Positions 53,549 to 62,473 of a stretch of 64,000 nt of DNA are shown piece after piece. Source of the DNA: Pelagirhabdus alkalitolerans (lineage in GTDB: Bacteria > Bacillota > Bacilli > Bacillales > Amphibacillaceae); NCBI RefSeq assembly GCF_900096905.1, contig NZ_FMYI01000006.1, forward strand, positions 113,921-177,920. The letters run 5' to 3'. The first letter of the stretch is position 1. Every line of letters begins with the position of its first letter. Below the pieces are notes generated by a model, which was given only the letters and a program-made list of their open reading frames with translations, searched no databases and was not told where the DNA came from. A program made the position numbers and the translations under genes.

Positions 53549-55231
53549 GTGACACAGTGGTGGAAAGATGCAGTTGTTTATCAAATTTATCCGAGAAGTT
53601 TCAATGATACAACTGGAAATGGTATTGGAGATATAAAAGGGATTACAGAAAAATTGCCTTATCTTAATCGATTAGGAATTGATGTCATTTGGTTATCGCC
53701 GGTTTATCAGTCGCCAAATGATGATAATGGTTATGATATAAGTGATTATCACGCTATTATGGATGACTTTGGAACAATGGACGATTTTCATGAGATGCTT
53801 AACGTGGCAGATCAGTTCAACATTAAAATTATGATGGATCTTGTTGTGAATCATACATCTGATGAGCATAAATGGTTTATAGAATCTAAGTCATCAAAAA
53901 ATAATCCATATCGTGATTATTATATATGGAAAGATCCTAAACCAAATGGTGAGCCGCCAACAAATTGGGGCGCACACTTTGGAGGGAGTACATGGGAATA
54001 TGATGAACAAACTGAACAATATTATTTACATTTGTTTAGTAAAAAACAACCTGATCTTAATTGGGAGAATGAATCATTAAGACGTGACATTTATGACATG
54101 ATGCTCTTTTGGTTAGATAAAGGCGTCGCTGGTTTTAGAATGGACGTTATTAATATGATTTCAAAAGATCCCGAATATCCTGATGGTGAACTTCAAGCAA
54201 CAGGTTTCGGTGATGGTGCACCTTTTTATTTAAATGGTCCTAAAGTACACGATTACTTACAAGAAATGAATCGAGAAGTGTTATCAAAACATGAGACCAT
54301 TACGGTGGGTGAGATGCCAGGAGCTAATGTTGAACAAGCGAAGCTCTATACCGGAAAAGACCGAGATGAGCTCGACATGGTCTTTCATTTTGAACATGTT
54401 GGCCTCGGTGAAGGAGAGCTTGGAAAATTCTCACCTGAAGAGTGGCGATTGACAGAACTTAAAGAGATTTTTTCTTCATGGCAAAAAGGGCTTGATCAAG
54501 TTGGGTGGAATAGTTTGTATTGGAGCAATCACGATCAGCCGCGTGCGATTTCACGTTTTGGTGATGAACGCGAGCGTTATCGCGTGAAATCAGGAAAAAT
54601 GCTTGCGACATGCCTTCACATGTTAAAAGGCACGCCATATATTTTCCAAGGTGAAGAATTAGGGATGACAAATGTTCGTTTTGACTCCATTCAGGATTAT
54701 CGTGATCTTGAGACACTTAATGCCTATGACGATTTATTGTCTCGAAAATTGCTAACAGAGAATGAAATGATGGAAGCGATCTATCAACGTGGAAGAGATA
54801 ATGCAAGGACACCGATGCATTGGTCGAATGATAAAAATGGGGGCTTTACTGAAGGTACACCTTGGATTCCAGTCAATCCGAATTATACAACGATTAATGC
54901 TGATCTCGTTTTAGACCAACCGGATTCAATCTTTTATTATTATCAAAAACTGATACAATTACGTAAAGAACACGAGATTATTGTAGAGGGAACGTATGAA
55001 GACTTATTAAAGGATCATGAATCGCTGTTTTGTTATAAGCGAGTATATAAAGAACAGGAGCTCGTTGTGCTTTGTAACTTTACAGACAACCGAGTTGAAT
55101 TTGAATTACCTGAATCGATTGAGCTAACTGAAGAGCCATTGATTACAAATGACTCGACGCCAATCATCCAGAGTGATCAAACCTATCAATTAGAGCCTTA
55201 CCAGGCATCAGTGTATTTAATACAGAAGTAA
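53549..55231 (+). CDS. Oligo-1,6-glucosidase (GH13), MalL-like
   Basis: 560 aa, GTG start after GGAGGGG. Catalytic residues: nucleophile in GFRMDVIN (near D199), acid/base in VGEMPG (near E255) and NHDQPR (near D328). The valine after the nucleophile (DVIN) is the residue linked to alpha-1,6 specificity in this GH13 subfamily. Cytoplasmic; it would cleave isomaltose-type oligosaccharides. First of a tandem pair. Confidence 0.87.
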   Translation: MTQWWKDAVVYQIYPRSFNDTTGNGIGDIKGITEKLPYLNRLGIDVIWLSPVYQSPNDDNGYDISDYHAIMDDFGTMDDFHEMLNVADQFNIKIMMDLVVNHTSDEHKWFIESKSSKNNPYRDYYIWKDPKPNGEPPTNWGAHFGGSTWEYDEQTEQYYLHLFSKKQPDLNWENESLRRDIYDMMLFWLDKGVAGFRMDVINMISKDPEYPDGELQATGFGDGAPFYLNGPKVHDYLQEMNREVLSKHETITVGEMPGANVEQAKLYTGKDRDELDMVFHFEHVGLGEGELGKFSPEEWRLTELKEIFSSWQKGLDQVGWNSLYWSNHDQPRAISRFGDERERYRVKSGKMLATCLHMLKGTPYIFQGEELGMTNVRFDSIQDYRDLETLNAYDDLLSRKLLTENEMMEAIYQRGRDNARTPMHWSNDKNGGFTEGTPWIPVNPNYTTINADLVLDQPDSIFYYYQKLIQLRKEHEIIVEGTYEDLLKDHESLFCYKRVYKEQELVVLCNFTDNRVEFELPESIELTEEPLITNDSTPIIQSDQTYQLEPYQASVYLIQK

Positions 55232-55246
55232 GCGGGGGATGAGAAC

Positions 55247-56914
55247 ATGACAAAACAAAAATGGTGGAAAGAAGCAGTAGCTTATCAAGTTTATCCAAGA
55301 AGTTTTAAAGACTCAAGTGGTGACGGAATTGGAGATATCAATGGTGTTATCGAAAAGTTAGATTATTTGAAAGATTTAGGTATTGATGTCATTTGGATGA
55401 GTCCGATTTATCAGTCGCCAAATGATGATAATGGTTATGATATTAGTGATTACAAAGATATTATGCCTGATTTTGGGACGATGGAAGACTTTGATCGATT
55501 ATTAGAAGAAACACATAATCGAGGCATGAAATTGATTATGGACCTCGTCATTAATCATACATCAGATGAACATGAGTGGTTTATTGAATCCCGTTCATCA
55601 AAAGACAATCCATATCGTGATTATTACATTTGGCACCCAGGGAAAGATGGAAAAGAGCCGAATAATTGGGAGTCAATTTTCAACGGTTCAGCTTGGCAAT
55701 ATGATGAAAAAACAGGTGAATATTATTTACATGTATTTTCAAAAAAACAGCCGGATTTAAATTGGGAAAATCCAGATGTGAGACGTGATTTGTATGATAT
55801 GGTGAATTGGTGGTTAGATAAAGGGATTGATGGCTTTAGAGTAGATGCAATTTCCCATATTAAAAAGCGTGACGGTTTTCCAGATATGCCAAACCCGAAT
55901 AATGAGGACTATGTTGAGTCTTTTGATGGCCATATGAATCAAGAAGGTATAGGAGAGTTTCTGACTGAGTTTGCGAATGAAACGATTAAAAATTACGATG
56001 TAATGACAGTTGGTGAAGCAAATGGCGTGACGGTTGATGATGCCGAGGAGTGGGTCGGAGAAGAGGGTGGCTATTTTGATATGGTCTTCCAATTTGATCA
56101 CTTAGATTTATGGGGATCAAGTTTAGATGGTGGAATTGATCTTAATGCATTGAAAAAAGCGTTAACAAAATGGCAAAAAGGTTTAGAAGGAAAAGGGTGG
56201 AATGCTCTATTCTTAGAAAACCATGATCAGCCTCGTTCCGTTTCAACTTGGGGAAATGATGCAGAGTTACGTAAGACATCTGCTAAAGCGCTTGGAACCT
56301 TGTATTTCTTCATGCAAGGAACGCCATTTATTTATCAAGGGCAAGAAATTGGTATGACGAATGTTCGCTATGATTCAATTGATGATTATAATGACGTGGC
56401 GACGAAAAACATGTACCATAAAGAAATAAATAAAGGCAAATCACACGACCAAGTGATGAAAATCATTTGGAAAAATTCACGAGATAACTCACGGACTCCT
56501 ATGCAGTGGACAAGTGAGCCGCAAGCAGGTTTTACAACAGGTAATCCGTGGCTTATGGTGAATTCAAATTATCCTGATATTAACGTTGAACAAAATTTAA
56601 ATGATCCAGATTCGATTTATCATTATTATAAGCAAATGATTGCACTTCGCAAAGAGACGAAGACACTTGTTTATGGAAAGTATGATATTGTTGAAAAAGA
56701 TCATGAAACGGTGTTTGCGTATACGCGTCAATTTGAAAATGATACGTATTTAATTGTTGTGAATATGTTTAGAACGAATACGACACTTGATTTAACTGAT
56801 CAATTTGAATTGACGGATCTAAAAATGAGCAATTATCAAGTACATGACGCACTTGATCCTAAACTATCACTACGACCATATGAATCAAGAGTGTATCACG
56901 TTACAGAAAAATAA
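55247..56914 (+). CDS. Alpha-1,4-glucosidase (GH13)
   Basis: 555 aa, 15 nt after the previous gene. Nucleophile in GFRVDAIS (alanine after the aspartate, as in alpha-1,4-specific relatives), acid/base in VGEANGV, and ENHDQPRSVS. It strongly resembles Geobacillus exo-alpha-1,4-glucosidase in the AISHIKK and NALFLENHD segments. It would release glucose from maltose and maltodextrins and complements its neighbour. Confidence 0.87.
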   Translation: MTKQKWWKEAVAYQVYPRSFKDSSGDGIGDINGVIEKLDYLKDLGIDVIWMSPIYQSPNDDNGYDISDYKDIMPDFGTMEDFDRLLEETHNRGMKLIMDLVINHTSDEHEWFIESRSSKDNPYRDYYIWHPGKDGKEPNNWESIFNGSAWQYDEKTGEYYLHVFSKKQPDLNWENPDVRRDLYDMVNWWLDKGIDGFRVDAISHIKKRDGFPDMPNPNNEDYVESFDGHMNQEGIGEFLTEFANETIKNYDVMTVGEANGVTVDDAEEWVGEEGGYFDMVFQFDHLDLWGSSLDGGIDLNALKKALTKWQKGLEGKGWNALFLENHDQPRSVSTWGNDAELRKTSAKALGTLYFFMQGTPFIYQGQEIGMTNVRYDSIDDYNDVATKNMYHKEINKGKSHDQVMKIIWKNSRDNSRTPMQWTSEPQAGFTTGNPWLMVNSNYPDINVEQNLNDPDSIYHYYKQMIALRKETKTLVYGKYDIVEKDHETVFAYTRQFENDTYLIVVNMFRTNTTLDLTDQFELTDLKMSNYQVHDALDPKLSLRPYESRVYHVTEK

Positions 56915-56923
56915 ATGGATACA

Positions 56924-56957
56924 AAAAGGCTCGCCTCTTATAAGAGACGAGCCTTTT
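56924..56957 (+). terminator. Alpha-glucosidase operon terminator
   Basis: Near-perfect 17-bp inverted repeat AAAAGGCTCG... / ...CGAGCCTTTT. Confidence 0.88.
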
Positions 56958-56965
56958 ACATTACA

Positions 56966-57229
56966 TTAACAGCAAATTTCTTCATCTTGCATATCAACAA
57001 GTTTGGTCTGGTAGTGTCCATTTTTTATATCTGGGATTAATGGATGGATATAACGCTGAATACAATCAGATTGTTTATTTAATTGATCAAGAGGAAAATA
57101 AACAAATCCTGAATTTTCATCTAGTATGGTTAACTGAATCTCACCTTCAGCTTCTTGTGCTGCGACTAAACGACACCCTTCACCTTTTGGAGCTAATTCA
57201 ATAGAAATATTAACTGCCTCCCTTGTCAT
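56966..57229 (-). CDS. Small protein of unknown function ending in CC
   Basis: 87 aa from the ATG at 57229. The ribosome site ahead of it is weak, and a GGGAGG lies just inside the frame without a standard start after it, so the start is uncertain. Mixed beta-like sequence, three scattered cysteines and a double cysteine at the C-terminus. No family recognised. The 57233-57408 gap beyond it shows nothing I can identify. Confidence 0.5.
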   Translation of the reverse strand: MTREAVNISIELAPKGEGCRLVAAQEAEGEIQLTILDENSGFVYFPLDQLNKQSDCIQRYIHPLIPDIKNGHYQTKLVDMQDEEICC

Positions 57230-57408
57230 CAAAGCTTGACTTTGATGTTTTTTATCTCATCTTTAAATACCACTATAAAAATAGCATATGAATATGTGTG
57301 TGTAAAGGCGTAAAAGAGCGGTTTTATAAGGGTTTTTAAACATGATAAGAGCTCTATCGTCAAAAGGTTTGAATTGCTTTTAAATCGTTTAATATTCGCG
57401 CTGTTTGA

Positions 57409-58314
57409 CTACCATTTAAATGGTGTCTCTTGATAAACGAAGTAATTCAGCCAATTCGAGAATAATAAATAAGCTTCTGAACGCCAACGATTCTTAGGGA
57501 TATTATCGCAATTATTTTCCGGGAAATAATCTGTCGGCATGTGAACATCTAGTCCACGATCACGGTCGCGTTGATACTCTTTGGCTAAAGTATCAGCGTC
57601 ATATTCAATATGGCCTGTAATCATAATATGCCTTTCATCTTTTGAAGTAATAATAAAAGGACCGGCCTCATCTGAATGATCGAGTATGAGTAAATCGGGA
57701 TGATCGGCAACGGACTGGTAATCAGCATCCGTATGCCTTGAGTGTGGAACGGTAAACTCATCATCAATCCCTCTAACGAGCTTATTCGTTGCCTCAACTA
57801 ATTCATGTGTAAAGAGTCCGCTTATTTTATCAGCCCGCTCGGATTTTGTAATATTGTAATGATGATAAAGCGCTGCTTGAGCCCCCCAGCAAATATGAAG
57901 TGTGGAAGTCACATGACGATTCGACCAATCCATAATTTCTGTTAACTCATCCCAGTAGTCTACATCTTCAAATTCCATCTGTTCGACAGGCGCACCTGTG
58001 ATAATAAAGCCGTCATAACGTTTGTGCTTAACATCTGTAAATGTTAAATAAAATTGCTCGAGGTGAGTTTTAGGAACATTTTTAGGTTGATAACTTTCTG
58101 TATGAATGAAATCAACAGACACCTGCAGGGGTGAATTACTAAGCAGTCTTAGTAATTGTGTTTCGGTTGCTTGTTTATTTGGCATTAAATTCAATATTAA
58201 TATATTGAGTGGACGAATGTCTTGAGTCGTCGCACGTTTTTCTTCCATTAAAAATATATTCTCTCTTTCTAAAATAGAGCGAGCAGGTAATGTTTTTGGT
58301 ACATTAATTGGCAT
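57409..58314 (-). CDS. metA: Homoserine O-acetyltransferase MetA (MetAA type)
   Basis: 301 aa. Catalytic cysteine in HICWGAQAALYHHY (C142 region), and H/E in ITGHIEYD (about 235-237). Position 111 in GAPVE is glutamate, which in the B. cereus homologue selects acetyl-CoA over succinyl-CoA, so I call the acetyl form. First committed step of methionine synthesis. No S-box or T-box leader. Confidence 0.92.
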   Translation of the reverse strand: MPINVPKTLPARSILERENIFLMEEKRATTQDIRPLNILILNLMPNKQATETQLLRLLSNSPLQVSVDFIHTESYQPKNVPKTHLEQFYLTFTDVKHKRYDGFIITGAPVEQMEFEDVDYWDELTEIMDWSNRHVTSTLHICWGAQAALYHHYNITKSERADKISGLFTHELVEATNKLVRGIDDEFTVPHSRHTDADYQSVADHPDLLILDHSDEAGPFIITSKDERHIMITGHIEYDADTLAKEYQRDRDRGLDVHMPTDYFPENNCDNIPKNRWRSEAYLLFSNWLNYFVYQETPFKW

Positions 58315-58336
58315 GAATAGATCCCCCCAATGGCAA

Positions 58337-58398
58337 AATAATCTTAACGTCTATTATAGACTTCTTGATTCAATCCAGCAATGTAAATTAAGATTATT
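58337..58398 (-). promoter_or_regulatory. metA promoter flanked by an 11-bp inverted repeat
   Basis: Minus strand TTGCTG (58381-58376), TATAAT (58358-58353), spacing 17. AATAATCTTAA at 58337-58347 and TTAAGATTATT at 58388-58398 are perfect inverted copies, one at the start point and one just upstream of -35, like paired operators. Confidence 0.6.
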
Positions 58399-58418
58399 CT
58401 GACAATATGGAGGTATGT

Positions 58419-58556
58419 TTATTTTAGCTTATCTGGTAGGGCAACGATTGAAGCAATTAATGTATTAAGCTTGGTTTCAATTCGGTGGAGTAAATAAAAG
58501 GTAACGACCACCGGGAATCCAACATCTGTTAACAAACCGATCCAATGTTCTTCCAT
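58419..58556 (-). CDS. YvrJ family small protein
   Basis: 45 aa found by direct reading: begins MEEHWIGLLTDVGFPVVV and has a YLLHRIETKL segment, the YvrJ signature. Single N-terminal membrane helix. Ribosome site AAAGGAG. It follows the DUF1659 and DUF2922 genes, its usual partners, after a hairpin with T-run. Function unknown. Confidence 0.85.
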   Translation of the reverse strand: MEEHWIGLLTDVGFPVVVTFYLLHRIETKLNTLIASIVALPDKLK

Positions 58557-58598
58557 TATACTAACTCCTTTCTTAAGATCTTTGTTTTAGAAAAATAG

Positions 58599-58626
58599 AA
58601 AAAGGGAGCAAAAGAGCCCCCTTATT
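58599..58626 (-). terminator. Terminator or attenuator after the DUF2922 gene
   Basis: On the minus strand AAGGGGGCTCTTTTGCTCCC forms a hairpin followed by T5. YvrJ lies beyond it, so it may be read from partial read-through. Confidence 0.65.
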
Positions 58627-58627
58627 C

Positions 58628-58840
58628 CTACCATTCAATATCTTCTACATAACGTTCAACAATACGTGCGCTATGTTTTTCAACGAGGTCTCCGCCATTA
58701 GAGAAGAATGTATTCGCTTCTATCATGTCATCCATGACTTGACGAATGGTTTCAGGATCAATGGATTCAACCGGGTCTTGTAAAGAAATTGTAACAACTC
58801 GATTATCTTCATTTGTAAATTTTAATTCTAGTGTTTTCAT
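58628..58840 (-). CDS. DUF2922 family protein
   Basis: 70 aa matching DUF2922 along its length (LELKFTNEDNRVVTISLQDP; final DIEW). Function unknown. It sits in the conserved trio DUF1659-DUF2922-YvrJ. Ribosome site GGAGGT. Confidence 0.88.
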   Translation of the reverse strand: MKTLELKFTNEDNRVVTISLQDPVESIDPETIRQVMDDMIEANTFFSNGGDLVEKHSARIVERYVEDIEW

Positions 58841-58872
58841 TTATTCACCTCCATTTTAAAATGATTTTTACA

Positions 58873-59097
58873 TTAGGAAACAGTCAATAACTCAACATCA
58901 TTTCGTCGCAGCTCATGAAGCGGATGCTGCTGAAGAGAAACAAGCATCGTTGCGACATGAATTAAATCACTAGCTGTGGCGTCTGTTTTGATATTGTTGA
59001 ATGAACGTGTCTGTGTTATTGCCTCGCCCGTTTCATCGTCTGTTCCGACATAAAAAATTAATTGTAAACGTGAATTAATACGTTGTGCTGTTGGCAT
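58873..59097 (-). CDS. DUF1659 family protein
   Basis: 74 aa; RLQLIFYVGTDDETGEAITQ and RSFNNIK are DUF1659 hallmarks. First gene of the trio. Function unknown. Ribosome site AGGAGGTG. Confidence 0.88.
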   Translation of the reverse strand: MPTAQRINSRLQLIFYVGTDDETGEAITQTRSFNNIKTDATASDLIHVATMLVSLQQHPLHELRRNDVELLTVS

Positions 59098-59227
59098 GTG
59101 TGATCACCTCCTTTTGTCTATATAATCGATCGTTCTTCTTCTAACAGGCCTATTTATTTTCTTAGAGAGAAAAATTAAATTATGCTATAATGCAGAAAAT
59201 AGATCATGACAGAAAGAAGGGATGTAA

Positions 59228-60007
59228 ATGGCCACTCGTTCATTAATATTTTTCGATATAGATGGCACATTATTAGATGAACATAAACAATTACCACAAA
59301 CGACAAAGGAAGCGGTTTTCCGTTTGAAAGAAGCGGGGCATATTGTTGCTATTGCAACAGGACGCGCTCCATTTATGTATGAAGATTTAAGAAAAGAATT
59401 AGACATCGATTCCTATGTGAGTTACAACGGCTCTTACGTTGTGATTGAGGGGGAGGTTATCTTTAAAAATGCATTACATAAGCCAGATTTATTAGCCTTA
59501 GCAAAAGAGGGGCTTGCAAATGATCATCCAATTGTTTTTATGGATGAATATGATATGCGTGCAAATGTTCCAAATCATAACTCAATTAATGAAAGTATTG
59601 AGTCATTAAAGATTGGTGTATTTCCGAGTTATGATCCTTTGTATCATGAAGGGCGTGATCTCTATCAATCGTTATTTTTCTGTACTGAAGATGAATTGCA
59701 ATCGTATGAACAGAACTATCCGTCATTTGATTTTGTACGTTGGCATCCTCTATCTGTTGATGTTCTTCCATCTGGTGGGTCTAAGGCAAAAGGGATTCAA
59801 GAAGCAGTTAAGCGCTTAGGGTTTGATGAAGATCATGTGTATGCATTTGGTGATGGGTTGAATGATGTTGAAATGTTGACATCTGTTAAAAACAGTGTTG
59901 CCATGGGCAATGGTGTTCCAGAAGCAAAAGAAGTTGCCTCATTCGTTACTAAGGATGTAGCAGATGATGGTTTGCTGCATGGGATTAAGGAAATGGGATT
60001 GCTTTAA
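59228..60007 (+). CDS. Cof-type HAD phosphatase
   Basis: 259 aa: DIDGTLLDE near residue 10, ATGRAP near 43, and GDGLNDVEML near 209. Third HAD-Cof paralogue in the window. It is followed 39 nt later by a DUF6171 gene; likely one transcript through the M20 gene. Confidence 0.88.
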   Translation: MATRSLIFFDIDGTLLDEHKQLPQTTKEAVFRLKEAGHIVAIATGRAPFMYEDLRKELDIDSYVSYNGSYVVIEGEVIFKNALHKPDLLALAKEGLANDHPIVFMDEYDMRANVPNHNSINESIESLKIGVFPSYDPLYHEGRDLYQSLFFCTEDELQSYEQNYPSFDFVRWHPLSVDVLPSGGSKAKGIQEAVKRLGFDEDHVYAFGDGLNDVEMLTSVKNSVAMGNGVPEAKEVASFVTKDVADDGLLHGIKEMGLL

Positions 60008-60046
60008 TGATTAATTGAAGGATTAAATCAGAATGTAGGTGATGAT

Positions 60047-60316
60047 GTGACCTGTAAAGGGTGTCTTGAAACCGTTCACTACACAAAAGAAGAAGTACAT
60101 GCATTAGTAGAAGAGCAGCTTCTTTTTGAGGAAAACCTTGTTGATGAGGCGACCTATCAGAATAGATTAGATGAATGTGAGAAGTGTCCGCATCTCCAAT
60201 ACGAAACAACGTGTGGATTTTGTGGCTGTTTTGTTGCCTTTAGAGCGAAACTTGCAGATAAAGAGTGTCCGAGTCCTGAGAACAAAAGATGGTATAAAAA
60301 GAAGGGGGTTACATAA
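60047..60316 (+). CDS. DUF6171 family cysteine-rich protein
   Basis: 89 aa, GTG start after AGGTGAT. Eight cysteines in pairs (CKGC, CEKCP, CGFCGC), probably binding zinc or iron-sulfur. Its stop overlaps the next start by one base, so it is translationally coupled to the amidohydrolase. Function unknown. Confidence 0.8.
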   Translation: MTCKGCLETVHYTKEEVHALVEEQLLFEENLVDEATYQNRLDECEKCPHLQYETTCGFCGCFVAFRAKLADKECPSPENKRWYKKKGVT

Positions 60317-61479
60317 TGAAGAAACAGCTTCAAGAAGAATTTGAAAAAATTGAATCAGAATTACAAGAGATGAGTCGTGAACTTTTTGAAAATCCCGAAT
60401 TGGGTGGGGAAGAATATAAGTCATCACAATTATTGATCGACTTTTTAGAAAAGCATGAATTTATTGTGGAGAAAGGTGTTGTAGATCGTCCTACAGCATT
60501 TAGAGCTGTTTATGATTCGAATAAAGAGGGTAAAGCAATTGGTTTTATGTCTGAATATGATGCGTTACCTGGCGTTGGTCATGGTTGTGGTCATAATTTA
60601 ATTGCGACAATGGGTGTTGGTGCCGGTGTTGTTTTAAGTAAGGTTTTAGACAAAACAGGAGGTAAAGTGATTGTTTATGGAACACCTGCTGAAGAGACAA
60701 ACGGTGCCAAAGTGCCAATGTCAGATGCCCAATTTTTTGATGAATTAGATGCGGCGATGATGGTACATCCTGAAGGTGAATCATCTATGAGCGGTGAGTC
60801 GCTAGCAATGGATGCGATCCAGTATAGCTATCATGGTAAAACAGCACACGCAGCTGCTGCTCCTGAACAAGGGATTAATGCACTAGATAGTGTGATTCAA
60901 TTGTTTAATGGCATAAATGCATTAAGAGAACACCTAAGGTCAGATGTTAGAATTCATGGTGTTATCAATGAAGGAGGAACAGCCGCTAATGTCGTTCCTG
61001 ATTATGCATCCGCTCAATTTTATATTCGTGCCAAAGATCGAGCGTACTTAGATGAAGTGGCATCAAAAGTCCAATCTATTGCAGAAGGTGCTGCACTGAT
61101 GACTGGTGCTCAACTTTCCATTGAAAATTATGAGCTGAGTTATGATGATATGCGAACGAATGAGCCATTATCAGAAGCTTTTCGCTCAAATTTAGAAGCA
61201 CTGGGAGAAGAAACGATTTTACCTGCTAAAAAAAGCTTAGGCTCGATTGATATGGGTAATGTGAGTCAAGCAGCACCTGCCATTCATCCATACATTGGTA
61301 TGAATATGCCTGGAGTCGTCGCTCATACGACGACTTTTGCCAATCAGACGATGACCAAATCGGGGATGGACGCCTTAAGAAAGGGTGGCTTATCCTTAGC
61401 GATGACAGGTTATGACGTTCTAACAAATGCTGATCTGTCTCGTGAAATAAAGCGAGCATTTGAAGAAACTAAAAAATAA
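60316..61479 (+). CDS. M20 family amidohydrolase/peptidase
   Basis: 387 aa. Metal ligands in GHGCGHNLI near residue 93, EE in PAEETNGAK near 127, and HPEG near 151; dimerisation-domain histidine in GKTAHAAAAPEQG. It resembles M20D aminoacylase-like and PM20D2/AbgB-type enzymes that cut N-acyl or dipeptide amide bonds. An amino-acid importer follows, suggesting amino-acid salvage. Confidence 0.87.
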   Translation: MKKQLQEEFEKIESELQEMSRELFENPELGGEEYKSSQLLIDFLEKHEFIVEKGVVDRPTAFRAVYDSNKEGKAIGFMSEYDALPGVGHGCGHNLIATMGVGAGVVLSKVLDKTGGKVIVYGTPAEETNGAKVPMSDAQFFDELDAAMMVHPEGESSMSGESLAMDAIQYSYHGKTAHAAAAPEQGINALDSVIQLFNGINALREHLRSDVRIHGVINEGGTAANVVPDYASAQFYIRAKDRAYLDEVASKVQSIAEGAALMTGAQLSIENYELSYDDMRTNEPLSEAFRSNLEALGEETILPAKKSLGSIDMGNVSQAAPAIHPYIGMNMPGVVAHTTTFANQTMTKSGMDALRKGGLSLAMTGYDVLTNADLSREIKRAFEETKK

Positions 61480-61586
61480 TAAACTTTTTTGAGTATTTCT
61501 CTTCCCAAAAGCACAATAGTTTGTTAAAATTCATTATCATGAATAAATATACAAGAAAGTTTCATAACAAGAAGGGGAGTATAGAG

Positions 61587-62447
61587 ATGAAAAAATTAAG
61601 TTTGTTACTCATTTTAGCGTTTGTTTCGATTGGTTTAATCGCATGTGGTGCAGATGATGAATTACCAGATGTGGAGAACGAAGCAGAAGATGCACCAGCA
61701 GATGAAGGCGAAGAGATTTCTGAAGATGTTGAAGATCGTGATACATTGATTATGGCAACTTCAGCTGACTTTCCACCATTTGAATCACGTAATACAGATG
61801 GAGATATCGTTGGTTTTGATATTGATCTTGCTCATCACATTGCAGATGAACTAGGTTACGAGCTTGAAATTCGTGATATGAGTTTTGATGGTTTGATCGG
61901 TGCACTCCAGTCTGATCGAGCAGATATGGTCTTATCAGGTATGTCAGCAACTGACGATCGTCGTGAAAATGTTGACTTCTCAGTTGAGTATCACCGTTCT
62001 GGAGAGATGTTTATAACAAGACAAGATTCAGGTATTGAAGAAATCGATGATATTGAAGGTACAACAGTAGGTGTTCAATTAGGTACCATTCAACAAGAAG
62101 GTGCTGAAGCACTACAAGAAGATTATGATTTTGAAATTAGTGCACTTGATGATGCGCAAGCTTTAATTCAAGAATTGTTATCAAACCGTATTGATGTCGT
62201 TTATTTGGATAGAGCGGTAGCAACAGGCTTTATTGAATCACAAGATTTAGAAGGTTTTGATGACCCAACACGTGTGTCACCAGGAATGGCTGTTGCTTTT
62301 CCTAAAGGTAGTGATCTCGTTGATGATGTAGATGCTGTCATTGAAGAAGCATTAGAATCTGGTTTTATTGATGAACTAGAAGATGAGTGGTTATCGGATT
62401 TAGATGAAGAAGCTGAAGAAGAAGTCGAAGAATTTGAAGAAGAATAA
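61587..62447 (+). CDS. Amino-acid ABC transporter substrate-binding lipoprotein
   Basis: 286 aa from the ATG at 61587 after GGGGAG; a longer frame to 61521 is rejected. Lipobox LIAC near residue 19. The SBP_bac_3 domain follows an unusually acidic linker (about 22-50), and the protein ends in a D/E-rich tail. It binds a polar amino acid outside the membrane; arginine is the closest match by operon type, but not certain. Confidence 0.9.
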   Translation: MKKLSLLLILAFVSIGLIACGADDELPDVENEAEDAPADEGEEISEDVEDRDTLIMATSADFPPFESRNTDGDIVGFDIDLAHHIADELGYELEIRDMSFDGLIGALQSDRADMVLSGMSATDDRRENVDFSVEYHRSGEMFITRQDSGIEEIDDIEGTTVGVQLGTIQQEGAEALQEDYDFEISALDDAQALIQELLSNRIDVVYLDRAVATGFIESQDLEGFDDPTRVSPGMAVAFPKGSDLVDDVDAVIEEALESGFIDELEDEWLSDLDEEAEEEVEEFEEE

Positions 62448-62473
62448 TTTGAAATAGAAATGAGGTGTAAGGC

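Noticed and set aside
58315..58418. S-box (SAM) or T-box leader before metA
   Set aside because: The predicted start point leaves only ~35 nt of leader and no S-box or T-box core sequence is visible.
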